64,000 bases of DNA from Candidatus Bipolaricaulis anaerobius (GCF_900465355.1 NZ_LS483254.1:744001-808000); one strand, 5' to 3'. Positions 28,501 to 38,486 are shown, counted from the stretch's first letter. Program-made: numbers and translations. Notes: generated by a model from the sequence alone, not told the origin.

Positions 28501-29359
28501 GGGGATAGGTCCTCCGGTCGTTTCCGGTGAGCCCGAGCCGGGTGTTGTGGGCCTCGATCGCCTCCTGGATCCGCCGCCGGGCCAGGGCAGCCGGGGCGAG
28601 GCGGAGGGCGAGGTCGTCACCGCCGTCGCGGAGGACGAGGAATTCCCCCCCCGCAAGCGGGGTCACGAGCTCGGCCGCGAGGTCCTCCTCGAGGTAGCCG
28701 AGGCCCCAGTCGGCCAGGAACGCCCACAGGGCGGCCGAACCATCCACGCGGAGCGCGACCTCGGACAGGCCCTCCACGAACTGGATCCGGAGCGGCCAGT
28801 AGGCGAGGCCCTCCACGGAACGGAGGTACGGGGCGGGACGCCACGGCTCGTCGGGGTCGTTCACCGTGAACGTCGCCTCCCCCGTGCCGCGCTCACCATA
28901 GAACGTGCGGGACTCGGAGATCCCCTCCAGCCGGGTCACGAGCGCTCCCACCGTGACCTCGTCCCCGGCGTAGGTGCCCCGCGCCCCGAGGACGCGCTTG
29001 TTGTACACCCCGAGGCCCTCTCCCTCCGCCCCCACCACGAACCGCCCCAGTTCCCCCGTCCACGGCGTGTGGTCCACGGTGAGGAGGAAGTCCTGGAACT
29101 CCGGGCCCAACTGGTCATTGAAGCTCGCGGTGAGGGTGATGAGATCGAGGGCCGTGCCCGTGATCTCGGCGCGGAGGGACTGGGTCAGTGCCGGCTGCCC
29201 CGGGGACAGGCTTTCGTCGGCCAGGAGGCCCGCGGAACCCAGCCCGAACCGGATGGTCCACGTCTTCTCCCCGGTTACGGTCAGGTTGAAGCTCGGGGTC
29301 TGTTGGGCGATGGCGGTGCAACCGACGACGAGGAGAAGGAAGATGGCTTTTCTCATCAT
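25502..29359 (-). CDS. Large exported beta-propeller and outer membrane barrel protein
   Basis: A 1285-residue exported protein that I do not recognise as a whole. The N terminus FLLLVVGCTAIAQ could be a type I signal or a lipobox with Cys14. Residues 20-540 are beta-rich. Residues about 543-815 hold repeats such as GHQNGLTVYKDG, VGTDGGLTVVR, VATDNGLASF and LGAADGLYVQS, which look like two-component-regulator propeller blades. From about 850 the chain becomes long alternating strands (TASLDWRWSDGPTASLSVTP) and ends VTLAVRF with a terminal phenylalanine, as in outer membrane barrels. ATG 29359 overlaps the upstream PorV-like stop (ATGA). Its stop shares CTAG with the convergent barrel gene. 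Confidence 0.6.
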   Translation of the reverse strand: MMRKAIFLLLVVGCTAIAQQTPSFNLTVTGEKTWTIRFGLGSAGLLADESLSPGQPALTQSLRAEITGTALDLITLTASFNDQLGPEFQDFLLTVDHTPWTGELGRFVVGAEGEGLGVYNKRVLGARGTYAGDEVTVGALVTRLEGISESRTFYGERGTGEATFTVNDPDEPWRPAPYLRSVEGLAYWPLRIQFVEGLSEVALRVDGSAALWAFLADWGLGYLEEDLAAELVTPLAGGEFLVLRDGGDDLALRLAPAALARRRIQEAIEAHNTRLGLTGNDRRTYPLIEGSELEARFLDEWSAFLAVLVDEDAYPFPEAQYRRYLSLGERDVIEDTVEVWILLPGEEEFRPSTDPDLAEFAWTLLPADGVLRISFPDGFFTDGALRVTFAFQREGGSFALGLSLVPGSERVYLNGNLLVRNTDYTLDYEAGILLLFAPLGPEDELRVDFERQRGGLGVVTDYERILFGLTVNVPGWDALHFAVYRAMDFGTPLPTTRTMPNTHTVAALALAGEVAGWAYSLSVAAAENVFPSDDNARIPSPNRVHAISAAQAPDGAYVIFGHQNGLTVYKDGAFTGYGAAHGLAGRAVSALLALPGQLLVGTDGGLTVVRLTEPTPFDRVRSWVRITKDDGLPGTEVLALASGGGLVYVATDNGLASFAPADAESPKRWQPLTLPADDTRPTSLLWAAGVLYLGAADGLYVQSEQGWTHVPEAPGPIHDLLARGDDVYVASDHGIRILRGGMGAGWVVLGKAVYDLTLYEGALWYAAADGLWQEGGSAPAVGGPVTAVGVGQGAVWAASIAGEDFRLDLWRVGERAERFTQSQTKLDGRDLSRFRDIPAAEHTRYGISGGLYLSRTFGDWQWDVRLASRLPGYEEIGRSGRSDGHGISFTARYTGAGPTTLELRGGWDVVNLTTRPQSRLTASLDWRWSDGPTASLSVTPTVTGSGVAAFERLEMGWRAGLSNTTQAWSWGLSTSGTLRYPTFHAAGQLGATASLQPAPGWTTDLSWTRPVRTTGTLGEETLRATVKWASALDRISLNASWQESLRHHLTTDAWRSERTIQADARWPAWPVPGGDLTPRLFATLSETPTEERWTARLEADLVQSPVVLRLKVTVGQGLQVVTERTDQTLALSFAWEHAGWRGVRTSLQWDRSWTLLSHPRYPTEVTEKEEAVLRLTWEPEGWRDVLTLSWKPRDQQISVTNRVTWPFASGALTAETSVQLKDQALDVTTRADLGLPLDTLLVALGAEPVGEMWGLSAELGHILGLTPESDATHALFLGVTLAVRF

Positions 29360-30159
29360 AACCTCACTGTGAAGGATACGCGGAACGTAAGGGGCAGGAC
29401 GGGAGGGAGGACGAGCGCCCAGTCCAGGGCGAACGGCCCCCAGCCGACCGTCCCCCCCATCGCGATCCCCGCCGGGCCGTACCCAGCCCGGACGAGGAGC
29501 CAACCCACCCCGAGCTCGCCCCCGACCGCGAACGACGGGCTCCCGCCCACGTCGGACACGTCGCCGGCGAGGGTAAGGGTCATCCCCCCCACGTCCACGG
29601 GGAGGGCCATCCCCACCGCCCACTCCGCGGGCCAGGCTTCGCCGGGCACGGGGGCGTGGGACAGGACGGACCTCCCCACGGCCCCGATGTGGATTGGACC
29701 GCGCCAGAGGAGGGCGAGATCGAGCGCGCCGCCGATCCCGGCGGTGGGGGCGATCGGTCGCAGGAGGCGCGCCCGCACTCCGGCGCCGACGGGCCCCAGG
29801 CGCACGCCGGCCCCGAGGACGGCGCCCGCCGCGCGGAACGCGAGGCCAGGGCCGATCGTCCCCGCATCGAGGCCGATCCCCGCCCCCCCGAGCCCGGCTC
29901 CCGTCACGGACACGGCCCCCAGATGGGCAGCTCCGAACAGGTCTGCGTAGGTGGACAGGATCTGCACGCCCTCGACCCACGGAAGGCCCGCGGGGTTCGC
30001 AAACAGAGCATCGGGGGAGGCGAGGGCGACCCCGACCCCGGCCATGCCCGCGCGGCGGGCGCCCGCGGCGAGATCGAACAGGATGTCCCCCCCGACGAAG
30101 CCCTGGCCAACCCCGACCGATCCCAGTGCCACGAGGAGCGCGAGCAGCCAGCCCCTCAT
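29356..30159 (-). CDS. Second PorV/PorQ-like outer membrane protein
   Basis: A 267-residue exported protein with a signal peptide ending near GVGQG. RRAGMAGVGVALASPDALFANPAGLPW is the same hatch motif as in the protein at 24654. The rest is glycine-rich alternating strands compatible with a small barrel; the end RVSFTVRL lacks a terminal aromatic. It is the middle gene of three coupled by ATGA overlaps: subtilase, this protein, then the 1285-residue barrel. This order suggests they act on one export path. Family assignment rests on motif shape, not on a search. Confidence 0.6.
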   Translation of the reverse strand: MRGWLLALLVALGSVGVGQGFVGGDILFDLAAGARRAGMAGVGVALASPDALFANPAGLPWVEGVQILSTYADLFGAAHLGAVSVTGAGLGGAGIGLDAGTIGPGLAFRAAGAVLGAGVRLGPVGAGVRARLLRPIAPTAGIGGALDLALLWRGPIHIGAVGRSVLSHAPVPGEAWPAEWAVGMALPVDVGGMTLTLAGDVSDVGGSPSFAVGGELGVGWLLVRAGYGPAGIAMGGTVGWGPFALDWALVLPPVLPLTFRVSFTVRL

Positions 30160-32306
30160 CGCTGGACCACCACCCGCACGATCTCCGACTGACTCTTATC
30201 CGTGACGAGGACGGCGAGGTAGAGACCGCTCGCCACCCGTCGGCCGTCGTGGGTGGTCAAGGGCCACCGCGCCTCCCCCGCGAGGGGGCCGACGAGCTGG
30301 GTATAGAGGAGCTTCCCCGCGAGGTCGTAGATGTGGAGGCTCGCCCAGCCCGTCCCGGTCGGACAACGGTAGCTGAAGCGTGCCTCGGAGGACACGGGGT
30401 TGGCCAGGGCGATGAGGACCGGTCTCTCCACCGGCGCGGCCCCGCCGATGAGCTGTGCGGTCCGGGCGATGTCGAGCTTTCCCGCTCCCCATGCCTGGCT
30501 CGGCGCTACGCCGACCTCGGCATCGGCCCGCGCCCCGGAGGTGAGCGCATCCTTGACCTCCGCCGCGGTGAGGTTTGGCCGCCGGGAGAAGAGGAGGGCA
30601 ACCGCTCCCGCCACGTGGGGGGCGGCCATGCTCGTCCCGAGGAGCATCGTGTACTCCCCGCCCGCCAGGGTGAGCCACGGCGCCGCGGTTGCGTTCTGGG
30701 ACCGGGCGGAGGCGATCCAGGCCCCCGGGGCGGTCAGGTCCGGCTTGAGGCGGCCGTCGCGGGTCGGCCCGCGCGACGAGAATGAGGCGAGCGCCCCGAC
30801 CTCCCCGTCGGCCGTCTCCTCTCCCGCCACCGAGGTCCAGTGGGTCTTCGTGATGTAGGCACCCACCGTGATCACGCGCGCGGCGTTCCCCGGCTCGCAG
30901 ATCGTGGAGCTCGTGTCCCCCTCCCGGAACTGGGCGGCAGCGGCGTCCTCTACCCACCCGTCCACGTGCCCGCCCCCGAGGATCGGGGTCAAGGTGACCG
31001 CCCACGTCGTCCCGGGGGTGATGTCGGTGAGGGCGACGAAGATGTAGCGCGCCAGGTTGCGCGGATCGGGGAGCGAGGTGTTGTCGAGCCAGATCCCACC
31101 GGAGGAGGTGGACACCCAACGCTGGCTCCCGGGGAGGACGGTCGCGGTCTCTCCACTCGGGGACCGGACCTCGATCGAGTAGGTTGCGGTCCCGTTGTAC
31201 CAGAACTGGGCCGAGACCGTACCCTTCTCCGCCTCGAGGTGCCATGTCGTCGTGGCCCACACGTCCCCCGCGACGTGGATCCTCCGATCCCCTTCGTTCC
31301 CAGCGGCGACGACGATCGCCCGGCCGGGGCGGTCGGCGAGCTCGTCGAGCATCCGCTCAAACAGCGAGCTCCCATCGTGGGGGCCGCTGTGGCCGCCCAG
31401 GGACAGGTTGACCACCGCCGGCATCCCCAGCGCCTCCGCCGCCTCGAACACGAACCGCGCCCCGTCCACCACCGTGTCGTGGTAGAACGTCGTCTTCACG
31501 ACCACGAGGTCCGCGTCGGGGGCGACCCCGCGCCGCATCGCGGCGGAGGCGGAGCCGTCCCCCGCGGCGATCCCGGCGACGTGGGTCCCGTGCCCGTGCG
31601 AATCCAAGGTGGGCGAACTGCCCCTCGCAATCGCCACCTCCAGTTCCGCGCGGGAGAACGCCCGCCCGTAGTAGGTCTCCGCGCCGGCGCCGTCGTCCCC
31701 CCACCACGAGGGGAACCCCGTGGCGCCGACACCGGTCTGGTCCCACAGCCACAGGATCCGCGACCCCTCCTCGGTCCCGTTCCCGTCGCGGTCTACGCGG
31801 AAATCGCGGTGGAGGATGTCGAGCCCCGTGTCCACGACCCCCAGGATCACGCCCCGGCCGGCCGTCGCGGGGGTGCCGTACCATAAAGCGGGGGCTCCGA
31901 CCTCGGGGACGGAGAGGTCGAGCGCTGGGGAAAGGGGCCGGCTCGCCTCGATGTAGACGACTTGAGGGTGGTCAGCCAGGGCGGCGAGGTCAGCGACGGC
32001 CACCTCCCCCGTGGCGAGGGTGTTCACGACCCCGTGAGGGCGAAAGAGGGGGATCGTCCAGGCTGCGCCAGGATCCTCGGTGAGGAGGAGGACGCGCACC
32101 GCCGTCCGTTCCGCGGGCCCGGGGGCCACGGGATCCCCCCCGAGGGCGACGAGGGCGGAGAGCGTCTCCGGGGAGAGGAGGGCCGCGGGCCCGTCCCCTT
32201 GCTCGGCGTGGACGAGGAGGCGGAGGAACGGATCGAGCTTCTCCGGGCCAGCGAACGCAGCGGCGGAGAACAGGATAACGGCGAGGAGACGCAGGAGGCC
32301 GGCCAC
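30156..32306 (-). CDS. Secreted subtilisin-like serine protease (S8) with C-terminal tail domain
   Basis: A 716-residue exported protease. The triad is visible: Asp in GVVDTGLDILH (about 161), His in SHGHGTHVAG (about 235) and Ser in GTSMAAPHVAG (about 554). The catalytic domain carries an insertion of about 130 residues between His and Ser blocks (around ATYSIEVRSPSGETA), a beta-sandwich common in large S8 enzymes. Residues 640-716 repeat the tail of the 21632 protein: ANPVSSEARF, LHIYDLAGKLL, HDGRRVASGLY, ending VRVVVQR. GTG 32306 is preferred: it starts a clean signal peptide and lies nine bases after a TACAAT -10 on this strand. An upstream ATG at 32330 lies before that element. It heads the three-gene operon. 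Confidence 0.85.
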   Translation of the reverse strand: MAGLLRLLAVILFSAAAFAGPEKLDPFLRLLVHAEQGDGPAALLSPETLSALVALGGDPVAPGPAERTAVRVLLLTEDPGAAWTIPLFRPHGVVNTLATGEVAVADLAALADHPQVVYIEASRPLSPALDLSVPEVGAPALWYGTPATAGRGVILGVVDTGLDILHRDFRVDRDGNGTEEGSRILWLWDQTGVGATGFPSWWGDDGAGAETYYGRAFSRAELEVAIARGSSPTLDSHGHGTHVAGIAAGDGSASAAMRRGVAPDADLVVVKTTFYHDTVVDGARFVFEAAEALGMPAVVNLSLGGHSGPHDGSSLFERMLDELADRPGRAIVVAAGNEGDRRIHVAGDVWATTTWHLEAEKGTVSAQFWYNGTATYSIEVRSPSGETATVLPGSQRWVSTSSGGIWLDNTSLPDPRNLARYIFVALTDITPGTTWAVTLTPILGGGHVDGWVEDAAAAQFREGDTSSTICEPGNAARVITVGAYITKTHWTSVAGEETADGEVGALASFSSRGPTRDGRLKPDLTAPGAWIASARSQNATAAPWLTLAGGEYTMLLGTSMAAPHVAGAVALLFSRRPNLTAAEVKDALTSGARADAEVGVAPSQAWGAGKLDIARTAQLIGGAAPVERPVLIALANPVSSEARFSYRCPTGTGWASLHIYDLAGKLLYTQLVGPLAGEARWPLTTHDGRRVASGLYLAVLVTDKSQSEIVRVVVQR

Positions 32307-32314
32307 AGCTTGGC

Positions 32315-32343
32315 ATTGTAGCCATAGCATCTGGATCGAGCCA
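32315..32343 (-). promoter_or_regulatory. Promoter of the subtilase operon
   Basis: On the minus strand TGGCTC (32343-32338), 17 bases, TACAAT (32320-32315). The expected transcription start is about 32308, two bases before GTG 32306, so the mRNA would be leaderless. Confidence 0.45.
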
Positions 32344-32349
32344 GATTCG

Positions 32350-32377
32350 TTGATCCGTGGGGGGGGTGGGCTACAAT
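32350..32377 (+). promoter_or_regulatory. Promoter of ftsH
   Basis: TTGATC (32350-32355), 16 bases, TACAAT (32372-32377). Transcription would start about three bases before ATG 32387 and no ribosome site is present, so ftsH mRNA is probably leaderless. Confidence 0.5.
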
Positions 32378-32386
32378 GGTCATTGT

Positions 32387-34224
<1,838 letters not shown>

Positions 34225-34228
<4 letters not shown>

Positions 34229-35403
34229 GCCCTGTTCCGCTCCGGGTCGCCATCCTTGGGGCGACGGGCTCGATCGGGACCCAAGCCCTGGACGTGATCC
34301 GCGCTCTGCGGCGGGAGGGACGTCCGCTCGAAGTCGTCGCGGTCGCGGCCGGGCGGAGCGTGGAAGCCCTGGCCTCGACCGTCCGCGAGTTCGCGGTGCG
34401 ACGGGTGGGGATCGCCGGCCCCGCCGAGGCGGACCGGTTGCGGCCGCTCGTCCCTCCGGAGACGGAGATCGTCCACGGACCTGACGGGCTGGCCCATCTC
34501 GCTTCCCTTCCCGAGGTGGACCTCGTCCTGAACGCGGTCGTGGGCGCACGGGGGCTCGGCCCGACCCTCGCCGCGCTCGCCGCCGGGAAGATCCTCGCCC
34601 TCGCCAACAAGGAATCGCTCGTGATCGGCGGCGAGCTCGTCCGGCGGGCACGGCCCAGGCGCGACGCGATCATCCCCGTGGACTCCGAGCACGCTGCCTT
34701 GTTCCAGCTCCTTAGGGGGATCGATCCTCACGAGGTGGACCGCGTCTGGATCACCGCCTCCGGCGGCCCATTCCGGGACCGGTCCCCGGCCGAGCTAGCT
34801 AGCGTGACCCCGCTGCAAGCCCTTGCCCATCCGGTGTGGCCGATGGGGAAGCGGATCAGCGTGGATTCAGCGACGCTCGCCAACAAGGCGTTCGAGGTGA
34901 TCGAGGCCCACCACCTGTTCGCCCTCCCCTGGGAGAGGATCGGCGTCCTTGTCCATCCCCAGGCCCGCGTGCACGCCCTGGTCGAGGTCGTCGACGGCAC
35001 GGTCCTTGCCCAGCTCGCCCCTCCCGACATGCGGATCCCCATCCGCGCCGCCCTCACCCACCCTGAGCGCTGCCCCCCTCCCCCGGCCCGGCTCTCGTTC
35101 GCGGAGCTCGACCTCTCGCTTGCGGCGCTCCCGGCGGGGCGGTATCCGACTTTCGATACTGTCCTCGCGGCGGGGAGGATGGGGGGGACGGCCCCCGCCG
35201 TGGCGAACGCGGCCGACGAGGTGTTCGTGGAGGCATTCCTGCGGGGTGAGATCCCGTTCCCAGCGATTGGGGAGGGCATTGCGATCGTGCTCGACGATCA
35301 TCGCGTGAGCCCTGTCCAGGACGTGGCTGACGTCATCGCCGCTGACAACTGGGCGCGGGAGAGGGCGCGAGCGGTTGTGGCACAGCGCCGCTGCAGCGTA
35401 TAA
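34225..35403 (+). CDS. dxr: 1-deoxy-D-xylulose 5-phosphate reductoisomerase
   Basis: A 392-residue enzyme of the MEP isoprenoid pathway, making 2-C-methyl-D-erythritol 4-phosphate with NADPH. The NADPH loop LGATGSIGTQALDVIR is near the start. Metal and substrate motifs are ANKESLVIGG, PVDSEHAALFQ, TASGGPFRD and the flexible loop region WPMGKRISVDSATLANKAFE. Length is typical. ATG 34225 overlaps the ftsH stop, so the genes are translationally coupled. The neighbouring rseP-type protease often found after dxr is absent; an Rrf2 regulator follows instead. Confidence 0.97.
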
Positions 35404-35404
35404 A
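35375..35404 (+). promoter_or_regulatory. Promoter of the Rrf2 regulator at 35415
   Basis: TTGTGG (35375-35380), 18 bases, TATAAA (35399-35404), lying over the end of dxr. The start codon is only ten bases after the -10, which suggests a leaderless transcript. Confidence 0.45.
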
Positions 35405-35414
35405 CTAGGTCACT

Positions 35415-35891
35415 ATGATTACCAGCAAGCGTTTGGGGTACGGAGTGTGCGTGCTGTACGAGCTTGCGACCCGCAAGGAGGGCTACCACTCGGCGCGTGA
35501 AATTGCGGAAGGATACAGCGTCCCTGAGGCATTCGTTCGCAAGATCCTCCTCGATCTGCGCCGGGCGGGGTTGGTTACCGCGCAGAAAGGGCGCACGGGT
35601 GGGTACCAGCTGGCCCATGCTCCGCACGAGATCGTGCTGGGGCAGGTCATCGCCGCCCTCGAGCCGGAGCCCCCGGCCCTCGTCTACGGCCGGCAGCGCG
35701 GCGGCGGGTTCGTGACCGGGCAGGACTGTCCGGTGGACCCGTTCTGGAAGGGGATCGAGGAGGCGTTCACCCAGGCGCTCGCGGCGAGCACGCTCGCCGA
35801 TGTGGTGGAGAGGTCGCGCCCCCCAGCCAAGAAGCGAACGCCTGCCGCGAAGAAGACGCCGGCCCGGGGCCGGAAGAAATCCCGTCGGTAG
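35415..35891 (+). CDS. Rrf2 family regulator with a lysine/arginine-rich C-terminal tail
   Basis: A 158-residue protein. Residues 1-85 are the Rrf2 winged helix: YHSAREIAEGYSVPEAFVRKILLDLRRAGLVTAQKGRTGGYQLA. Only two cysteines are present (Cys12 and one in GQDCPVDPFW), so the three-cysteine Fe-S ligand set of IscR/NsrR is missing and the sensing mode is unclear. The last 25 residues (PPAKKRTPAAKKTPARGRKK) look like a histone H1-type or AlgP-type DNA-binding tail, which is not part of the family. It sits two bases before a DUF59 Fe-S assembly gene and may regulate it. Confidence 0.8.
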   Translation: MITSKRLGYGVCVLYELATRKEGYHSAREIAEGYSVPEAFVRKILLDLRRAGLVTAQKGRTGGYQLAHAPHEIVLGQVIAALEPEPPALVYGRQRGGGFVTGQDCPVDPFWKGIEEAFTQALAASTLADVVERSRPPAKKRTPAAKKTPARGRKKSRR

Positions 35892-35893
35892 TC

Positions 35894-36193
35894 GTGCCTA
35901 CGGAAGAGCAGGTTCGCGCCGTCCTCCGCGGGATAACGGATCCTGAACTCGGGCTCAACGTGGTTGATCTCGGGCTTGTGTACGGGATCGAAGTCGCGGG
36001 GAAGCGGATCCGCGTGCGGATGACCCTCACCACCTCGACCTGCCCGTTCGCTGCCACGCTCCCCGCGCAGGTGGAGGAGGCACTCCGGGCCGCGTTTGCG
36101 GGGCACGAGGTGGAGGTCGTCCTCGTGTGGGAGCCCCGCTGGACCCCGGAGAGGATGTCCGAGGACGCACGCCGCCAGTTCGGCACCCCGTGA
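35894..36193 (+). CDS. DUF59/MIP18 family iron-sulfur assembly factor
   Basis: A 99-residue protein. GITDPELGLNVVDLGLVYGI is the N-terminal DUF59 signature and LTTSTCPFAATLPAQVEEAL carries the conserved cysteine in the TxxxCP block. Family members (SufT, the Mrp N-terminal domain, PaaD) help mature Fe-S proteins. The Mrp protein at 54612 lacks this domain, so this stand-alone copy may serve it. The GTG start lies two bases after the Rrf2 stop and the stop overlaps the next gene by GTGA. Confidence 0.85.
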   Translation: MPTEEQVRAVLRGITDPELGLNVVDLGLVYGIEVAGKRIRVRMTLTTSTCPFAATLPAQVEEALRAAFAGHEVEVVLVWEPRWTPERMSEDARRQFGTP

Positions 36194-36798
36194 CCCGCGA
36201 CCTGTGCGCCATCTGCGGGGAGAGGGTCGGGGACCGGCGCTGTCCCGGCCTCGATCGGAGCTTGTGCAGCACCTGCTGCGGGGCGCACCGCGGGAGATCG
36301 GTGCGCTGCCCGCCCGACTGTGCCTACGGCCGGGTCGCCGAGGAGCGGCTGCGGGAGCGGCGCGCGCGGGAACTCGAACGGGCGTGGGTCCTGTGGTACC
36401 GCGAGCTCGCCTCATCCGGGGAGGAGGGGATCTGGCCCCACGTGGAGCTCCTCGCGGAGGCGTTGGCGGCGCTCGTTCGCGACGGAGGGGGCACCGATGC
36501 CGAGGTCGAGGGCGCGCTGCGGCATCTCGACCGTGCCCTGTCCCCCGTGGTCCTCGTCCCCACACCGCCGCCGCCGCTGGGACGGGCCCTGGCGGAGGAG
36601 GGGCTCCTCCCCCTCGTGCAGGAGGGGAAACTCGATGGGGAGGGGCTGAGGAAGGCTGTCCAGGCCTTCGTGGCGTGGCTGGCGGCCTATCAGGCCCCGG
36701 ACGAGCCCCTCAAGTTCGTGCGCGGGTTGCTCGGCCTGTTCCCGCCCCTCCCCCCGGAACCCGCGGGGCTCATCGTCCGCCCGCCAGGGACCGCGTGA
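36190..36798 (+). CDS. Cys-rich uncharacterised protein
   Basis: A 202-residue protein of unknown function. The N-terminal 45 residues carry a dense cysteine set: CAIC, CPGLD, CSTCCG and CPPDC, likely a zinc-binding treble-clef or ribbon. The rest is helical and leucine-rich with no motif I know. GTG 36190 overlaps the DUF59 stop and begins just before the first cysteine; a longer frame from 36127 lies inside the DUF59 gene. The Rrf2-DUF59-Cys order suggests a metal or Fe-S theme. Its end overlaps convergent murJ by 29 bases. Confidence 0.6.
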   Translation: MTRDLCAICGERVGDRRCPGLDRSLCSTCCGAHRGRSVRCPPDCAYGRVAEERLRERRARELERAWVLWYRELASSGEEGIWPHVELLAEALAALVRDGGGTDAEVEGALRHLDRALSPVVLVPTPPPPLGRALAEEGLLPLVQEGKLDGEGLRKAVQAFVAWLAAYQAPDEPLKFVRGLLGLFPPLPPEPAGLIVRPPGTA

Positions 36799-38329
36799 TC
36801 CCGAGGATCCAGGCCAGGGCAGCGTAGAGGGCGACTCCCCCGGGGACCCCCACCCCCACCGCGACCCACGGTCCATACGCGGAGAGGAACGGCCGGAGGA
36901 GGAGGAGCGCCCCGGTCATTCCCCCCACGGCGAGGGCCAGCCGCCCGATCTTCCGAATGGGGACCCATCCTGGGCAGCGTCGCCACAGGAGGAGTCCGAG
37001 GAGGAGCGCATCCACCCACCCCGCCACGCCGGTGGCGAGCGCGAGCCCGAACGTGCCCCACACCCGCACCCACCACAGGTTGAGCCCGACGTTCACGACG
37101 AGGGCGATCGCCCCCGCCAGGACGGGGAGATGGGGCCGTCCGAGGGCGAACCACGCCCGTGAGAACAGGTACACGAGGGCGTAGGCCCAGAGGCCGCTCA
37201 GGTAGCCGGCGAGGGCGGCATAGGTGCGGGCCGTATCGGCAGCGGTGAACGAGCCCCGCTCGAACAGGACGGTGAGGATCGGGCTCCCGAGGACGAGGAG
37301 GCCGGCCAGGGCGGGGAGGATGAGGGCGGCGGTGGTGAGGAACCCCCGCTCGACGGCCTGCCGGAACCCTTCGGTGTCCGACCGCGCCGCGAGGCGGGAC
37401 AGCCGCGGCAGGGCGGCGGTGGTGACGGATACAGCGAGGATCCCGAGCGGGAGCTGGAAGAGGCGCATCGCGTATTGGAGGGTGGCGATCGAGCCTGGGG
37501 CGAGGTACGAGGCGAGCCGGTTGTCCACGAGCGTGTTCAGTTCCGCCACCATGAGGGCCCCGATCGCGGGGAGGAGCCGCCATGCCACCCCCCCCAACGC
37601 GGGATGGGGGGGCCAGAGCTTCCAGGGGCCGCGCCACAGGGGCCGGAGCGGGGGGAGGAGGAGGAGGAACATCCCTGCTCCCCCGATGAGCGAGCCCAGG
37701 GCGAGGCCGAGGACCGGCGGGTCCATCACCCGGGATAGGACGACCGCGCCGAGGAGCATCCCCCCGTTGAGCATGGCCGGGGCGAGCGCCGGAAGGAAGA
37801 ACCGGCCGTGGGCGTTCAAGATCCCCCCCGCGAGCGCGGCAAGCGAGATGAACCCGATCAGCGGGAACATCCACCGCGCGAGCGCCACGCTCTGGGCCAT
37901 CGTCTCCGGCGCGAACCCCGCCGCAAGCACGGGCACGTAGGACGGGGCGAACAGGACGCCGAGGGCGCACAGGATGGGGAGGAGGAGGAAGAGGTAGACG
38001 AACGCCGAGCGGGCGAGGGCATCGCCTTCCCCCCTCTCCCTCGCCTGGGCGTAGACGGGGAGGAATGCCGTGGCGATTCCCCCTTCCCCGAGGACCTGGC
38101 GCAGCGCCTGGGGGATGAACAGGGCGACGAGGAACGCATCGTACCCGGCGGAGGCGCCGAAGGCGTAGGCGATCGCGGCATCGCGGACCAGGCCAGCGAG
38201 CCGCGACACGATCGTCCCGCTCGCCCCGCGGAGGACGTCCCCCAGAAACGACCCCCCGCCAACGTCGGCGGGGCTCAGGGGAGGTGTTCCCTCGTCCGCG
38301 GGCGCAGCGTCCGTCCCACGAGAGTCCAT
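36770..38329 (-). CDS. murJ: Lipid II flippase MurJ
   Basis: A 519-residue MOP-superfamily membrane protein with about 14 hydrophobic segments. GTIVSRLAGLVRDAAIAYAFGASAGYDAF at the N terminus, ALRQVLGEGGIATAFLPVYAQ, and the central arginine-bearing segment PLGILAVSVTTAALPRLSRLAA are the MurJ/MviN signatures. It moves lipid-linked peptidoglycan precursors to the outer face of the inner membrane. A 40-residue soluble N-terminal extension precedes the first helix, so the true start could be a little later. It is transcribed alone, downstream of rplI on the same strand. Confidence 0.95.
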   Translation of the reverse strand: MDSRGTDAAPADEGTPPLSPADVGGGSFLGDVLRGASGTIVSRLAGLVRDAAIAYAFGASAGYDAFLVALFIPQALRQVLGEGGIATAFLPVYAQARERGEGDALARSAFVYLFLLLPILCALGVLFAPSYVPVLAAGFAPETMAQSVALARWMFPLIGFISLAALAGGILNAHGRFFLPALAPAMLNGGMLLGAVVLSRVMDPPVLGLALGSLIGGAGMFLLLLPPLRPLWRGPWKLWPPHPALGGVAWRLLPAIGALMVAELNTLVDNRLASYLAPGSIATLQYAMRLFQLPLGILAVSVTTAALPRLSRLAARSDTEGFRQAVERGFLTTAALILPALAGLLVLGSPILTVLFERGSFTAADTARTYAALAGYLSGLWAYALVYLFSRAWFALGRPHLPVLAGAIALVVNVGLNLWWVRVWGTFGLALATGVAGWVDALLLGLLLWRRCPGWVPIRKIGRLALAVGGMTGALLLLRPFLSAYGPWVAVGVGVPGGVALYAALAWILGITRSLAGGR

Positions 38330-38486
38330 GATGGTCGGAAGTTCGCCCGCGCCGGTCCCGCGGTCAAGACCTGCTGGGACTCCGGGGGGTGCCCTCGGTG
38401 GCCCGATCGGCCCGGTGACCTGCTCGTTTCCCCGGCGGGAACGGGGATCGCCGGTGCGGCGACCCCGTGCGGACCCAGGCGAGCGG

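Noticed and set aside
32307-32330. ATG 32330 as start of the subtilase
   Set aside because: It lies upstream of the TACAAT promoter element and adds residues that spoil the signal peptide; GTG 32306 fits better.
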